Shown here one piece after another: positions 9,532 through 17,590 of a stretch of 64,000 nt of DNA. Source of the DNA: Burkholderiales bacterium (GTDB taxonomy: Bacteria > Pseudomonadota > Gammaproteobacteria > Burkholderiales > Burkholderiaceae_C); assembly GCA_947453625.1 (NCBI GenBank), contig CANGHK010000002.1, forward strand, positions 111,774-175,773. The letters are read 5' to 3'. The number at the start of each line of letters is the position of its first letter. Positions within the stretch are counted from its first letter, which is position 1. The position numbers were made by a program, and so were the translations under genes. The notes beneath the pieces are model-generated. The model searched no databases. It had not been told where the DNA came from and saw nothing but the letters and a program-made list of their open reading frames with translations.

Positions 9532-11634
9532 CTACGGCGCCGGCCCGCGCGGCAGGCTCAGCGGCAGCGTGAAGCGGAATTCGGTGCCGCCGGCCAGACC
9601 AGCCGGTCCCGCGCGTGGGTGCGCGCTGGGCAGGTTCTCGAAATCCATCGCCCCGCCATGCTGCTCGATCACCGTGCGGCACAGCGACAGGCCCAGTCCC
9701 ATGCCCTCGACCTTGGTGGTGAAGAAGGGCGTGAACAGCCGCGGCGCCACCTCGGCGGCGATGCCGGGGCCGGCGTCCAGCACCGAGAACCGCACCCAGT
9801 CACCCTGCGCGCCCGCGACCCGCCGCACCCGCAGGGTCAGCACACGCTCGGCCAGCGGCGTGTCTGCCTCCATCGCCTGCACGGCGTTGCGCGCCAGGTT
9901 GAGCAGCACCTGCTCGACCATGGTGCGGTCCACCCTGACGCGCGGCGCCGGCGGCGCCACGTCGACGTCTACCCGCACGCCGCTCTTGCGCGCCTGCAGC
10001 CGCACCAGTGGCAGCACCGATTCGATCAGCAGATCGGCGGTGACCACCTCATGGGCCGAATGGCGCCGGCGCACGAAGTCGTGCACGCTCTTGATCACCC
10101 GGCCGGCGCGCTCGGCCTGCTCGGCGATGCGGGTCAGGGCCTGGTGCATCAAGTCCAGCGTCTGGTCGTCGGGCTCGGCCAGCAGGTTGAGCGAGCCGGT
10201 GGCGTAGCTGGCGATGGCCGACAGCGGCTGGTTCAGCTCGTGGCTGAGCAGCGAGGCCATCTCGCCCACGCTGGCCAGCCGGGCGGTGGCCTGCAGCCGC
10301 TCCTGCTGCTGGCGCGACAAGTCCTCGGCCCGGCGCTGGGCCGAGATGTCGAGCACCGCGCTCATCCAGCCGGTGTGCTTGCCCACCCCGTCGACCAGCG
10401 GGGCCTCGTAGATCATCACCGGAAAGCGCTCGCCGTCGCGACGCAGGAAGACTGTCTCGTAGCCCTGGTGCGGCGGCGCCAGTGCCGCGCCCGGGGTCAG
10501 CCGCTCGGCCTGCCGGCGCTGGTACTCGGCGGTCTGCTCGGGCGGCCAGTAGGGCGGCGGCCCGGCGCGCTGCAACTCCTCGACCGAATAGCCGACCATC
10601 GCGCAGAAGGCCGGGTTGGCATAGACGATGCGGCCGTCGCGGTCGCGCGCGCGCAGGCCGGTCAGCAGCGAGTCCTCCATCGCCTTGCGGAAGGCCAGCG
10701 CCTCGGCCAGCAGGCTCTCGGCGCGGGCCCGGCGGCGGCCGTCGCGCAGCAGCAGCACGACCACGACGAACAGGCCGATCGACAGACCCAGCACCAGCGC
10801 GGTGGCCAGGTTGGGGATCAGCCTCGGGGCGCGCTGCACCGCGTCCACCCGCACCTGCAAGGTGGTGCCGGGCAGGTCGACCACCCGGTCGGCGATGAAC
10901 ACGCCGCCGCCCCGCACCGCACCGCTGCGCGCCAGCCGGGTGCCGTCGGCCTCGACGAAGGACAGTTCATGGCTGCGCCCGACCTCGGCCACCCGCACTT
11001 CGTCCAGCAGCAGCGGCAGCACGATACTGGCCACCGTGAAGCCCACCAACTGGCCGGCCTGCTGCACCGGCACGCAGACATCCATCACCTCGACGCCATG
11101 GCCGCCGGCCAGCGGCACGAACTGGCTGCGCGAGAACATCGGCGCCATCACCCGCCGCGCGGCATCGCAAGCGACCTCGGTCTCGACGTCCATGTCGGCG
11201 CGCGGCCAATGCGCGAACAAGGGCTCGCGAAAAGGCGACTCGGCCGCCTCCAGGATGCGCGCGCCACGGTCGCGCCATTCGATGCGACCGATCTCGCGCT
11301 GCTGGCGCAGCAGGTCCCCGGCGCCGCCCGACCAGGCCTGCGGCGCGTCCGGCCGCTGCTGCAGCCCTTGCAGGCCTTGCAGCGCCATCTGGGTGCGGCG
11401 GCGGATGTCGCTGAGCGCGGCCGCTGCCACGTCGTCGCTGCGCTCCTGGGCGCGCGCTTCCTCGTAGCGCAGCGTCAGCGTCACCAGCAGGGTCTGCGCC
11501 ACCAGCAGCAGTGCCACCAGCGCCGGCCACAGCAGCGCGCGTGGCGTTCGGCCGCTGGCGCGCCAGGTGGCCAGCCGTGCGGCCAGCGACGGGTCGTGGC
11601 GGGGCGGGGGACGGATCGGGGAGAGCAGGGCCAT
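9532..11634 (-). CDS. PAS-domain sensor histidine kinase, DctS/FixL-like
   Basis: This is an inner-membrane sensor kinase of 700 residues. Two membrane helices (about 34-55 and 275-297) bracket a roughly 220-residue periplasmic sensor domain. A cytoplasmic PAS domain follows (about 315-430, with NPAFCAMVGYSVEEL). The dimerisation/phosphotransfer domain has His465 in SLLSHELNQPLSAI. The HATPase domain shows NLARNAVQAM, DAGPGI and GMGLGLSLC. The long periplasmic loop followed by PAS and a HELNQPL-type H-box is the DctS/DctB style. It forms an operon with the FixJ-type regulator and is transcribed away from maeB. The ligand is unknown; a dicarboxylate is inferred from the neighbour only. Confidence 0.9.
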   Translation of the reverse strand: MALLSPIRPPPRHDPSLAARLATWRASGRTPRALLWPALVALLLVAQTLLVTLTLRYEEARAQERSDDVAAAALSDIRRRTQMALQGLQGLQQRPDAPQAWSGGAGDLLRQQREIGRIEWRDRGARILEAAESPFREPLFAHWPRADMDVETEVACDAARRVMAPMFSRSQFVPLAGGHGVEVMDVCVPVQQAGQLVGFTVASIVLPLLLDEVRVAEVGRSHELSFVEADGTRLARSGAVRGGGVFIADRVVDLPGTTLQVRVDAVQRAPRLIPNLATALVLGLSIGLFVVVVLLLRDGRRRARAESLLAEALAFRKAMEDSLLTGLRARDRDGRIVYANPAFCAMVGYSVEELQRAGPPPYWPPEQTAEYQRRQAERLTPGAALAPPHQGYETVFLRRDGERFPVMIYEAPLVDGVGKHTGWMSAVLDISAQRRAEDLSRQQQERLQATARLASVGEMASLLSHELNQPLSAIASYATGSLNLLAEPDDQTLDLMHQALTRIAEQAERAGRVIKSVHDFVRRRHSAHEVVTADLLIESVLPLVRLQARKSGVRVDVDVAPPAPRVRVDRTMVEQVLLNLARNAVQAMEADTPLAERVLTLRVRRVAGAQGDWVRFSVLDAGPGIAAEVAPRLFTPFFTTKVEGMGLGLSLCRTVIEQHGGAMDFENLPSAHPRAGPAGLAGGTEFRFTLPLSLPRGPAP

Positions 11635-11769
11635 GCTGGGCAGAGTATTCCGTCATCCGCGGGGTGGACCGCTACGCAGTTTCGCGCATGAACCGCCGTC
11701 CGCGCTGGCCTCACACTGTGGGTGCGGCGTGTCGAGTGGCCGTACCGCTGCCTGCAGCAGCGCACTGCC

Positions 11770-11775
11770 TAGAAT
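11770..11775 (+). promoter_or_regulatory. Possible -10 box TAGAAT for maeB
   Basis: TAGAAT lies 27 nt before the maeB ATG at 11803, with an AGGA ribosome-binding site between them. A convincing -35 was not found. The divergent kinase gene starts at 11634, so this roughly 170-bp gap must hold both promoters. Confidence 0.4.
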
Positions 11776-11802
11776 CCGTACCCCTTCGCCCAGGACCGCT
11801 CC

Positions 11803-14109
11803 ATGCCCAATCCGGAACAAAACGCGCAAGAACGCAGTGCCGAACTGCGCCGTGCCGCGCTGGAATACCACGAGTTCCCGACCCCGGGCAAGGTGGCCAT
11901 CGCCGCCACCAAGCAGATGGTCAACCAGCATGATCTGGCGCTGGCCTACTCGCCCGGCGTCGCTGCGGCCTGCGAGGAGATCGTCGCCGACCCGGCCAAT
12001 GCCTGGCGCTACACCGCGCGCGGCAACCTGGTGGCGGTGGTCACCAACGGCACCGCGGTGCTGGGACTGGGCAACATCGGTCCGCTGGCGTCCAAGCCAG
12101 TGATGGAAGGCAAGGCGGTGCTGTTCAAGAAGTTCGCCGGCATCGACGTCTTCGACCTCGAGATCAACGAGCTCAACGTCGACAAACTGGTCGACATCAT
12201 CGCCGCGCTCGAACCCACTTTCGGCGGCATCAACCTCGAGGACATCAAGGCGCCAGACTGCTTCTACGTCGAGCGCAAGCTGCGCGAGCGCATGAAGATC
12301 CCGGTCTTCCACGACGACCAGCATGGCACGGCGATCGTGGTTGGCGCAGCACTGCTCAACGGCCTGAAGGTGGTGGGCAAGAAGATAGCCGAGATCAAGC
12401 TGGTCACCTCGGGTGCGGGTGCTGCCGCGCTGGCCTGCCTGAACCTGCTGGTCAAGCTCGGCCTGCCCAAGAAGAACATCTTCGTCACCGACCTGGCGGG
12501 TGTGGTCTATCAGGGCCGGGTCGAGTTGATGGACCCGGACAAATCGGAGTTTGCCCAGGACACGCCGTTCCGCACGCTGGGCGAGGCGATGGTCGGCGCC
12601 GACGTCTTCCTCGGCCTGTCGGCCGGCGGCGTGCTCAAGGCGCCGGCAGTCGCGGCGATGGCGGCCAACCCGCTGATCTTCGCGCTGGCCAACCCGACGC
12701 CCGAGATCATGCCCGAGCAGGTCAAGGCGGTGCGCGACGACGCCATCATGGCCACCGGCCGCACCGACTACCCGAACCAGGTCAACAATGTCCTGTGCTT
12801 CCCCTACATCTTCCGCGGGGCATTGGACTCGGGCGCGACCACGATCACCGACCTGATGGAGATCGCCGCGGTGCACGCGATCGCCGATCTGGCCCAGGCC
12901 GAGCAGAACGACGTGGTGGCCGCGGCCTATGCCGGCACCACGCTGGTCTTCGGCCCCGAGTACCTGATTCCCAAGCCGTTTGATCCGCGGCTGATGATGA
13001 AGATCGCGCCTGCAGTGGCGCGCGCGGCGTTCGAGTCTGGCGTCGCGGCGCGGCCGGTGACCGACTACGAGGCCTACGAGCAGCGGCTGCAGAGCTTCGT
13101 CTACGCCTCGGGCAACGCGATGAAGCCGATCTTCAGCCAGGCCAAGCGCGCCGCGCGCCGCAACGTGGCCTTCGCCGAGGGCGAGGACCGGCGTGTGCTG
13201 CGGGCGGTGCAGGTGATCATCGACGAAGGCCTGGCCCGGCCTTGGCTGGTCGGGCGCGCGTCGGTGATCAACGCGCGCATCGATAAACTCGGCCTGCGGC
13301 TCAAGCAGGGCCGCGACTACGAGATCGTCAACATCGACGACGACCCGCGCTACCGCGACTACTGGCAGACCTACCACCGCCTGACCGAGCGCAAGGGCGT
13401 GACCGAACAGTTCGCCAAGATCGAGATGCGTCGGCGCCTGACCTTGATCACCGCGATGCTGCTGCACAAGGGCGAGGTCGACGGCATGATCTGCGGCACC
13501 TGGGGCTCGACCAACCAGCATCTGGCTCACATCGACCAGATCATCGGCCGCCGCCCCGGCGTCAACACCTACGCCTGCATGAACGGATTGATCCTGCCGG
13601 GGCGCCAGATCTTCCTGGTCGACACCCATGTCAACTACGACCCGACGGCCGAGCAACTGGCCGAGATCACCATTCTGGCGGCCGAGGAGATGCTGCGCTT
13701 CGGCGTGCAACCCAAGGCAGCGCTGCTGTCGCACTCGAGTTTCGGGTCGAGCAACCAGCCCTCGGCGGTCAAGATGCGCGACGCGCTGGCGTTGATCCGG
13801 GCCCAGGCGCCCTGGCTGGAAGTGGACGGCGAGATGCATGGGGACGCCGCGCTCGATGCCAGTTTTCGGCATGAGTTGATGCCGCGCTCGACCCTGGTCG
13901 GCGAGGCCAACCTGCTGGTGCTGCCCAACATCGACGCCGCCAACATCTCGTACAACCTGCTCAAGACCGCTGCCGGCGGCGGCATCGCGATTGGCCCGGT
14001 GCTGCTGGGTGCGGCCAAGCCGGCGCATATCCTGACGCCCTCGGCCACCGTGCGGCGCATCGTCAACATGACCGCGCTGACGGTAGCCGACGCCAACGCC
14101 GCCCGTTGA
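11803..14109 (+). CDS. maeB: NADP-dependent malic enzyme with phosphotransacetylase-like domain
   Basis: This enzyme oxidatively decarboxylates malate to pyruvate, supplying NADPH and linking C4 and C3 metabolism. The 768-residue protein is the long MaeB form. The malic enzyme part covers about residues 1-420 and contains [21 protein letters not shown] and the nucleotide-binding segment [15 protein letters not shown]-terminal phosphate acetyltransferase-like domain (about 430-768) is present; in this family it usually has a regulatory rather than catalytic role. The start is preceded by an AGGA site. Divergent DctS/DctR-like two-component genes suggest dicarboxylate-responsive regulation, which is an inference. 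Confidence 0.97.
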   Translation: MPNPEQNAQERSAELRRAALEYHEFPTPGKVAIAATKQMVNQHDLALAYSPGVAAACEEIVADPANAWRYTARGNLVAVVTNGTAVLGLGNIGPLASKPVMEGKAVLFKKFAGIDVFDLEINELNVDKLVDIIAALEPTFGGINLEDIKAPDCFYVERKLRERMKIPVFHDDQHGTAIVVGAALLNGLKVVGKKIAEIKLVTSGAGAAALACLNLLVKLGLPKKNIFVTDLAGVVYQGRVELMDPDKSEFAQDTPFRTLGEAMVGADVFLGLSAGGVLKAPAVAAMAANPLIFALANPTPEIMPEQVKAVRDDAIMATGRTDYPNQVNNVLCFPYIFRGALDSGATTITDLMEIAAVHAIADLAQAEQNDVVAAAYAGTTLVFGPEYLIPKPFDPRLMMKIAPAVARAAFESGVAARPVTDYEAYEQRLQSFVYASGNAMKPIFSQAKRAARRNVAFAEGEDRRVLRAVQVIIDEGLARPWLVGRASVINARIDKLGLRLKQGRDYEIVNIDDDPRYRDYWQTYHRLTERKGVTEQFAKIEMRRRLTLITAMLLHKGEVDGMICGTWGSTNQHLAHIDQIIGRRPGVNTYACMNGLILPGRQIFLVDTHVNYDPTAEQLAEITILAAEEMLRFGVQPKAALLSHSSFGSSNQPSAVKMRDALALIRAQAPWLEVDGEMHGDAALDASFRHELMPRSTLVGEANLLVLPNIDAANISYNLLKTAAGGGIAIGPVLLGAAKPAHILTPSATVRRIVNMTALTVADANAAR

Positions 14110-14274
14110 GCGGCCAGGCCAGATCGGGGTGTTGTGGGCCGCGCTACAAATCTTTGCACTGATCGGCCGTGAACTTACGCTTGACGGATGCCAAGAACGG
14201 GCATTCCCAGCCCACAGGCGAAGGTGAGTGCCTACTCATATCCCTTCCGTTCTGCCCAAATATGAGGCAATGGC

Positions 14275-14303
14275 TTGAGTTTTCTGGGCCGTTCCGATAA
14301 GAT
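14275..14303 (+). promoter_or_regulatory. Sigma-70 type promoter for the ribonuclease/barstar pair
   Basis: A -35 box TTGAGT (14275-14280) and a -10 box TAAGAT (14298-14303) are separated by exactly 17 bp, a near-consensus sigma-70 arrangement. The ribonuclease GTG start is 27 nt downstream. The surrounding 221-bp intergenic stretch is noticeably less GC-rich than the rest of the window. Confidence 0.6.
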
Positions 14304-14330
14304 TCGTCATTCGGAATTCAGGGTAAACCA

Positions 14331-14741
14331 GTGAACAAGGCCGGATGGTCGACGTTTTGCAAGCCTCTGCGCAAGCTCGGGCTGGTGACGTTGGCGATTG
14401 GGTCGCTGCTGGTCGGCACGCTGGCCGAGGCGAGGGGGCCGGTGGATGGTGTCGGAACGGTGGCATTGTCGGTGCTGCCTTCCGAAGTTCAGCAGACCCA
14501 GCGCTTGATTCATGCCGGTGGCCCGTTTCCTTTTGCCAAGGATGGCGTGGTTTTCGGCAATTTCGAGCGTGTGTTGCCACGGCGTGAGCGCGGTTTCTAC
14601 CGCGAATACACCGTGCCGACACCTGGCTCGCGAGACCGGGGTGCGCGCCGCATCGTTTGCGGCGGCGGCCGTCCCACACAACCTGAAGCCTGTTTTTACA
14701 CCGCCGATCACTACGCGAACTTCAAGTTCATCGCGCAGTGA
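14331..14741 (+). CDS. Secreted guanyl-specific ribonuclease, RNase Sa/N1-T1 (barnase-like) family
   Basis: This is predicted to be an exported small endoribonuclease that cuts RNA 3' of guanosine. The 136-residue precursor has a basic N-terminus and a hydrophobic signal (about 16-33) with a likely cut after LAEA. The mature part carries the RNase Sa active-site pattern: Glu92 in REYTVPTPG, Arg103 and Arg107 in DRGARRI, and His127 in YTADHYANF. By alignment with RNase Sa these are the general base, phosphate binders and general acid. Translation starts at GTG 14331. The inhibitor gene follows 47 nt downstream, so producer cells would be protected. It could serve nutrient scavenging or attack on other cells. 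Confidence 0.9.
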   Translation: MNKAGWSTFCKPLRKLGLVTLAIGSLLVGTLAEARGPVDGVGTVALSVLPSEVQQTQRLIHAGGPFPFAKDGVVFGNFERVLPRRERGFYREYTVPTPGSRDRGARRIVCGGGRPTQPEACFYTADHYANFKFIAQ

Positions 14742-14788
14742 CCGATGATCGATCTGGAACTGTTCACTGAACCTGGAGGAACGAGACC

Positions 14789-15355
14789 ATGCTGCTGCAG
14801 ACCGTCCGTCCCAATATCGTGCAGGCGATCCGCGCCTACCGAGTCGAAGATCTGATGGCCGCCGCTGAAGGCGCTGGCCAGCATTTTCTGTACGCCAACC
14901 TGACCGACGCCCAGACCAAACAGGACGTGCTCGACAAGATTGCCGAGTCCTTCCTGTTTCCGGCGCATTTCGGCAAGAACCTGGATGCGCTGTTCGATTG
15001 CATGACCGACCTGGTGCACCGCGCCGGCAGCCAACCCGGCTTCGTCGTGGTGCTCGAGCAGGTGCCCGACGGCGTCAAGTTCGACCGCGAAGCGCGCGAG
15101 CAATTGCTCGACGTGTTCCGCGATACGGCCGATTTCTGGGCCGAGCGCCGGATACCGTTCCGTTGCTTCTACTCGTTCGCAGTCGCCCGCAGCGCCGAAG
15201 CCAGTGCCTGGGAGCAGCGCAACGACGTCGCCCATGTGCCCGAGAAGCCGCCCGCCAAGACGGTTTCGAAGAGCGGCGTCAACCCCAACTTCGGTATGAA
15301 CATGCCGATGATGAGCAGCGCCTTCGACACTGCGATGTGGCTCAACGCAGCCTGA
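14789..15355 (+). CDS. Barstar-family ribonuclease inhibitor
   Basis: This is a cytoplasmic immunity protein expected to bind the active site of the adjacent ribonuclease before export. Barstar-type sequence is seen in FPAHFGKNLDALFDCMTDL (about 55-73), the helix that contacts barnase in the classic complex. The region around LLDVFRDTADFW completes the fold. At 188 residues it is about twice the length of Bacillus barstar. It has an N-terminal extension of about 30 residues and a C-terminal tail of about 45 residues rich in Pro, Asn and Met that is not part of the fold. A strong GGAGG site precedes ATG 14789. The pair is probably transcribed from the promoter at 14275. Confidence 0.87.
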   Translation: MLLQTVRPNIVQAIRAYRVEDLMAAAEGAGQHFLYANLTDAQTKQDVLDKIAESFLFPAHFGKNLDALFDCMTDLVHRAGSQPGFVVVLEQVPDGVKFDREAREQLLDVFRDTADFWAERRIPFRCFYSFAVARSAEASAWEQRNDVAHVPEKPPAKTVSKSGVNPNFGMNMPMMSSAFDTAMWLNAA

Positions 15356-15403
15356 CCTGAGCGGCCCTGGTCAGGCGCAAGCCCTCCATGGGGGTCAAGC
15401 AAA

Positions 15404-15416
15404 GTGGCAAAGCCAC
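15404..15416. terminator. Small hairpin between convergent barstar and rsmA genes
   Basis: GTGGC-AAA-GCCAC forms a 5-bp stem flanked by A-rich sequence on the left and ATTTG on the right, so it could work weakly in both directions. It lies in the 121-bp gap between the barstar stop and the convergent rsmA stop. The rest of the gap shows nothing recognisable. Confidence 0.35.
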
Positions 15417-15476
15417 ATTTGTTTGAGAGACTGAGGTAGCGGTTTGACAAGGCGCTCCAAGGAGCGGCTTTGGCGT

Positions 15477-16262
15477 TCAGCCATGCCATGAGACCGCATG
15501 TGCCAAGGCCACGTACTCGGCCACCGGCACTTCCTCGGCCCGGCGCTGCACATCGAAGGCGCCGCTGAACCCCTGCTCGTCGAGCCAGCGCCCCAGGGTG
15601 TGGCGCAGCAGTTTGCGGCGCTGCGAGAACGCCAGCGTGACGAGCGCCCGCAGCCTGTCCTCGTCCAGCGCCGGTGGCGTGGCCAGCGGTACCATGCGGA
15701 CGATGGCCGAGCGCACCCGCGGCGGCGGCTCGAAGGCTTCGGGCGCCACATCGAAAAGCGCGTCCACGGTGTAGCGCCACTGCAGCATCACCGTCAGGCG
15801 GCCAAAATCCTTGCCACCGGGTGCTGCGGCCATCCTGTCGACCACCTCTTTCTGCAGCATGAAGTGCTGGTCGCGCACCTGCGGGGCCACGGCCAGCAGG
15901 TGGAAGAGTATCGGTGTGGAGATGTTGTAAGGCAGGTTGCCGACCACCCGCAAGGGCTGGCCTGCGCTGGCCGCCAGGGCCGCGAAGTCGACCTTCAGCG
16001 CGTCGGCTTCGATCACGGTCACGCCCTCGCGCGAGCGCCAGCGGGCAGCCAGATCGCGGTCGAGCTCGACCACGGTGAGGGTGCCGCAGCGCTCGAGCAG
16101 CGGCTGGGTCATCGCCCCCAGGCCGGGGCCGATCTCGACCAGCGGATCGCCAGGCTTGGGCGCGATGGCCCGCACGATGGCATCGATCACGCCGTGGTCG
16201 ACCAGGAAATGCTGGCCGAAGCGCTTGCGCGCGACATGCGCGCCGCCACTGCTGCCGCTCAC
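15477..16262 (-). CDS. rsmA: 16S rRNA dimethyladenosine transferase (KsgA)
   Basis: This enzyme dimethylates two adjacent adenines in the 3' hairpin of 16S rRNA late in small-subunit assembly, using S-adenosylmethionine. The 261-residue protein shows [11 protein letters not shown] near the N-terminus, the SAM motif [14 protein letters not shown] and the catalytic NLPYNIS motif. Translation most likely starts at GTG 16262, which overlaps the surA TGA as GTGA; an in-frame ATG lies further upstream inside surA. lptD-surA-rsmA share overlapping stop/start codons, a typical outer-membrane biogenesis operon. Confidence 0.97.
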   Translation of the reverse strand: MSGSSGGAHVARKRFGQHFLVDHGVIDAIVRAIAPKPGDPLVEIGPGLGAMTQPLLERCGTLTVVELDRDLAARWRSREGVTVIEADALKVDFAALAASAGQPLRVVGNLPYNISTPILFHLLAVAPQVRDQHFMLQKEVVDRMAAAPGGKDFGRLTVMLQWRYTVDALFDVAPEAFEPPPRVRSAIVRMVPLATPPALDEDRLRALVTLAFSQRRKLLRHTLGRWLDEQGFSGAFDVQRRAEEVPVAEYVALAHAVSWHG

Positions 16263-17590
16263 TGCGGCGGCTCGCGCATCTCGATGTAGGCGCGCAGTCG
16301 CAACTCTTTGGCCCAATCGCCGTAGGCCTGCTCGAACTTGGACTCGCGCAGCTGGCCGCGGGCCTGTTCGCGCAGCTCTTTCGGATCGGGGGTGATGCTG
16401 CGCCGTTCAAGCACCTGGATCAGGTGCACGCCAAAACGCGACACCACCGGTGCTGAAATGCCTCCGGGTGCCAGCTTGGCCATCGCCTCCTCGAATTCGG
16501 GAACGAACTGGCCCGTCGAGGCCCAGCCGAGATCGCCGCCGCCCGGCGCTGAGCCGTCCTCGGAGACATCGCGCGCGACGTCGTCGAATTTCTTGTCGCC
16601 CCGCTCGATCTGGCGCCTCAGTTCGTCCATCCGGCGCGTCACGGCCGCGGTCTGCGCCCGGTCCGACAGCCGCAGCAGGATGTGGCGTGCCCGGGTCTGG
16701 GTCACCTGGAAGGCGTCGTCCTGCTGGCGGTCGATCAGCTTGAGGATGTGGAAGCCCGCCGCGCTGCGCAAGGGCTGCGCGGCGACCTGACCCACCGCCA
16801 GATCGCGCACACCCTCGACGAACAGGTCGGGTAGGCGCTGCGCCGGGCGCAGACCGATCTCGCCGCCGGCCTGACGGTTGCCGTCCTCGCTGATCTCGAG
16901 AGCGAGCTGGGAGAAATCCTCGCCGCCCAGCACCCTGGCCAGCGCCTGTTCCGCCCGCGATCGGCGCTGCGCGACGACGCCGGCATCGGCGCCTTCGGGC
17001 ACGGACACCAGGATCTGCGCCAGGTTGAGCTGGGCATCGCCCGAGGCCCGGGCCCGGCGCTCGTCGAGCAGTTTGTCGATGTCGGCGTCGCTGATCCGGA
17101 TGCGCGAGTTGACCTCGCGCTCGCGCACCCGCTCGAGCAGCAACTGGTCGCGCAAGCTGCTGCGGTAGCGTGCCATCTCCATGCCTTCGGCGCGCAGGCG
17201 CTCACGCAACTGCGGCAACGTCAGCTGGTTCTGCGCTGCCACGTTGGCCACCGCGCGGTCAACCTCGGCGTCGTCCACCTTCTGCCCGACGTCGCGGGCA
17301 AACGTGATCTGCACCCGCTCGTCGATCAGGGTGTCGAGCACCTGCTGGCGCAAGACCTCGGTGCTGGGCTGCGGGCCGCCGGCCCGACGGGCGTCGGCCG
17401 CGATGCGCTCGACCCGCTGTGCCACCTCCACGGCAGTAACGGCCTCGGTATTGACCACCGCGACGATGAAGTCGCCGCTGCGGTTGCTGCGGGCCGTCTG
17501 CGCCTGGGCCGGTCCCGCGCCCAGGCAGAGCGCCGCGGCCACGACCGAGGCGGTGACGCGCAAGCGCTGAAAATTGGGCATATAGGTCAT
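16259..17590 (-). CDS. surA: Periplasmic chaperone/peptidyl-prolyl isomerase SurA
   Basis: This protein escorts unfolded outer-membrane proteins through the periplasm. The 443-residue precursor has a signal peptide (about 8-31, cut after AQA) and a long N-terminal chaperone region. Two parvulin-type PPIase domains follow, at about 185-290 and 300-405; both contain the pattern SEDG...GG-[DE]-[IL]-G and the FHILKL / FGVHLIQVL strand. A C-terminal helix completes the chaperone module. The ATG overlaps the lptD stop (ATGA). Its main client LptD is encoded immediately upstream in the same operon. Confidence 0.96.
   Translation of the reverse strand: MTYMPNFQRLRVTASVVAAALCLGAGPAQAQTARSNRSGDFIVAVVNTEAVTAVEVAQRVERIAADARRAGGPQPSTEVLRQQVLDTLIDERVQITFARDVGQKVDDAEVDRAVANVAAQNQLTLPQLRERLRAEGMEMARYRSSLRDQLLLERVREREVNSRIRISDADIDKLLDERRARASGDAQLNLAQILVSVPEGADAGVVAQRRSRAEQALARVLGGEDFSQLALEISEDGNRQAGGEIGLRPAQRLPDLFVEGVRDLAVGQVAAQPLRSAAGFHILKLIDRQQDDAFQVTQTRARHILLRLSDRAQTAAVTRRMDELRRQIERGDKKFDDVARDVSEDGSAPGGGDLGWASTGQFVPEFEEAMAKLAPGGISAPVVSRFGVHLIQVLERRSITPDPKELREQARGQLRESKFEQAYGDWAKELRLRAYIEMREPPQ

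Noticed and set aside
9490..11691. A 733-codon plus-strand frame opposite the sensor kinase
   Set aside because: The kinase on the minus strand has all expected domains and motifs; the plus frame is compositionally biased and shows none.
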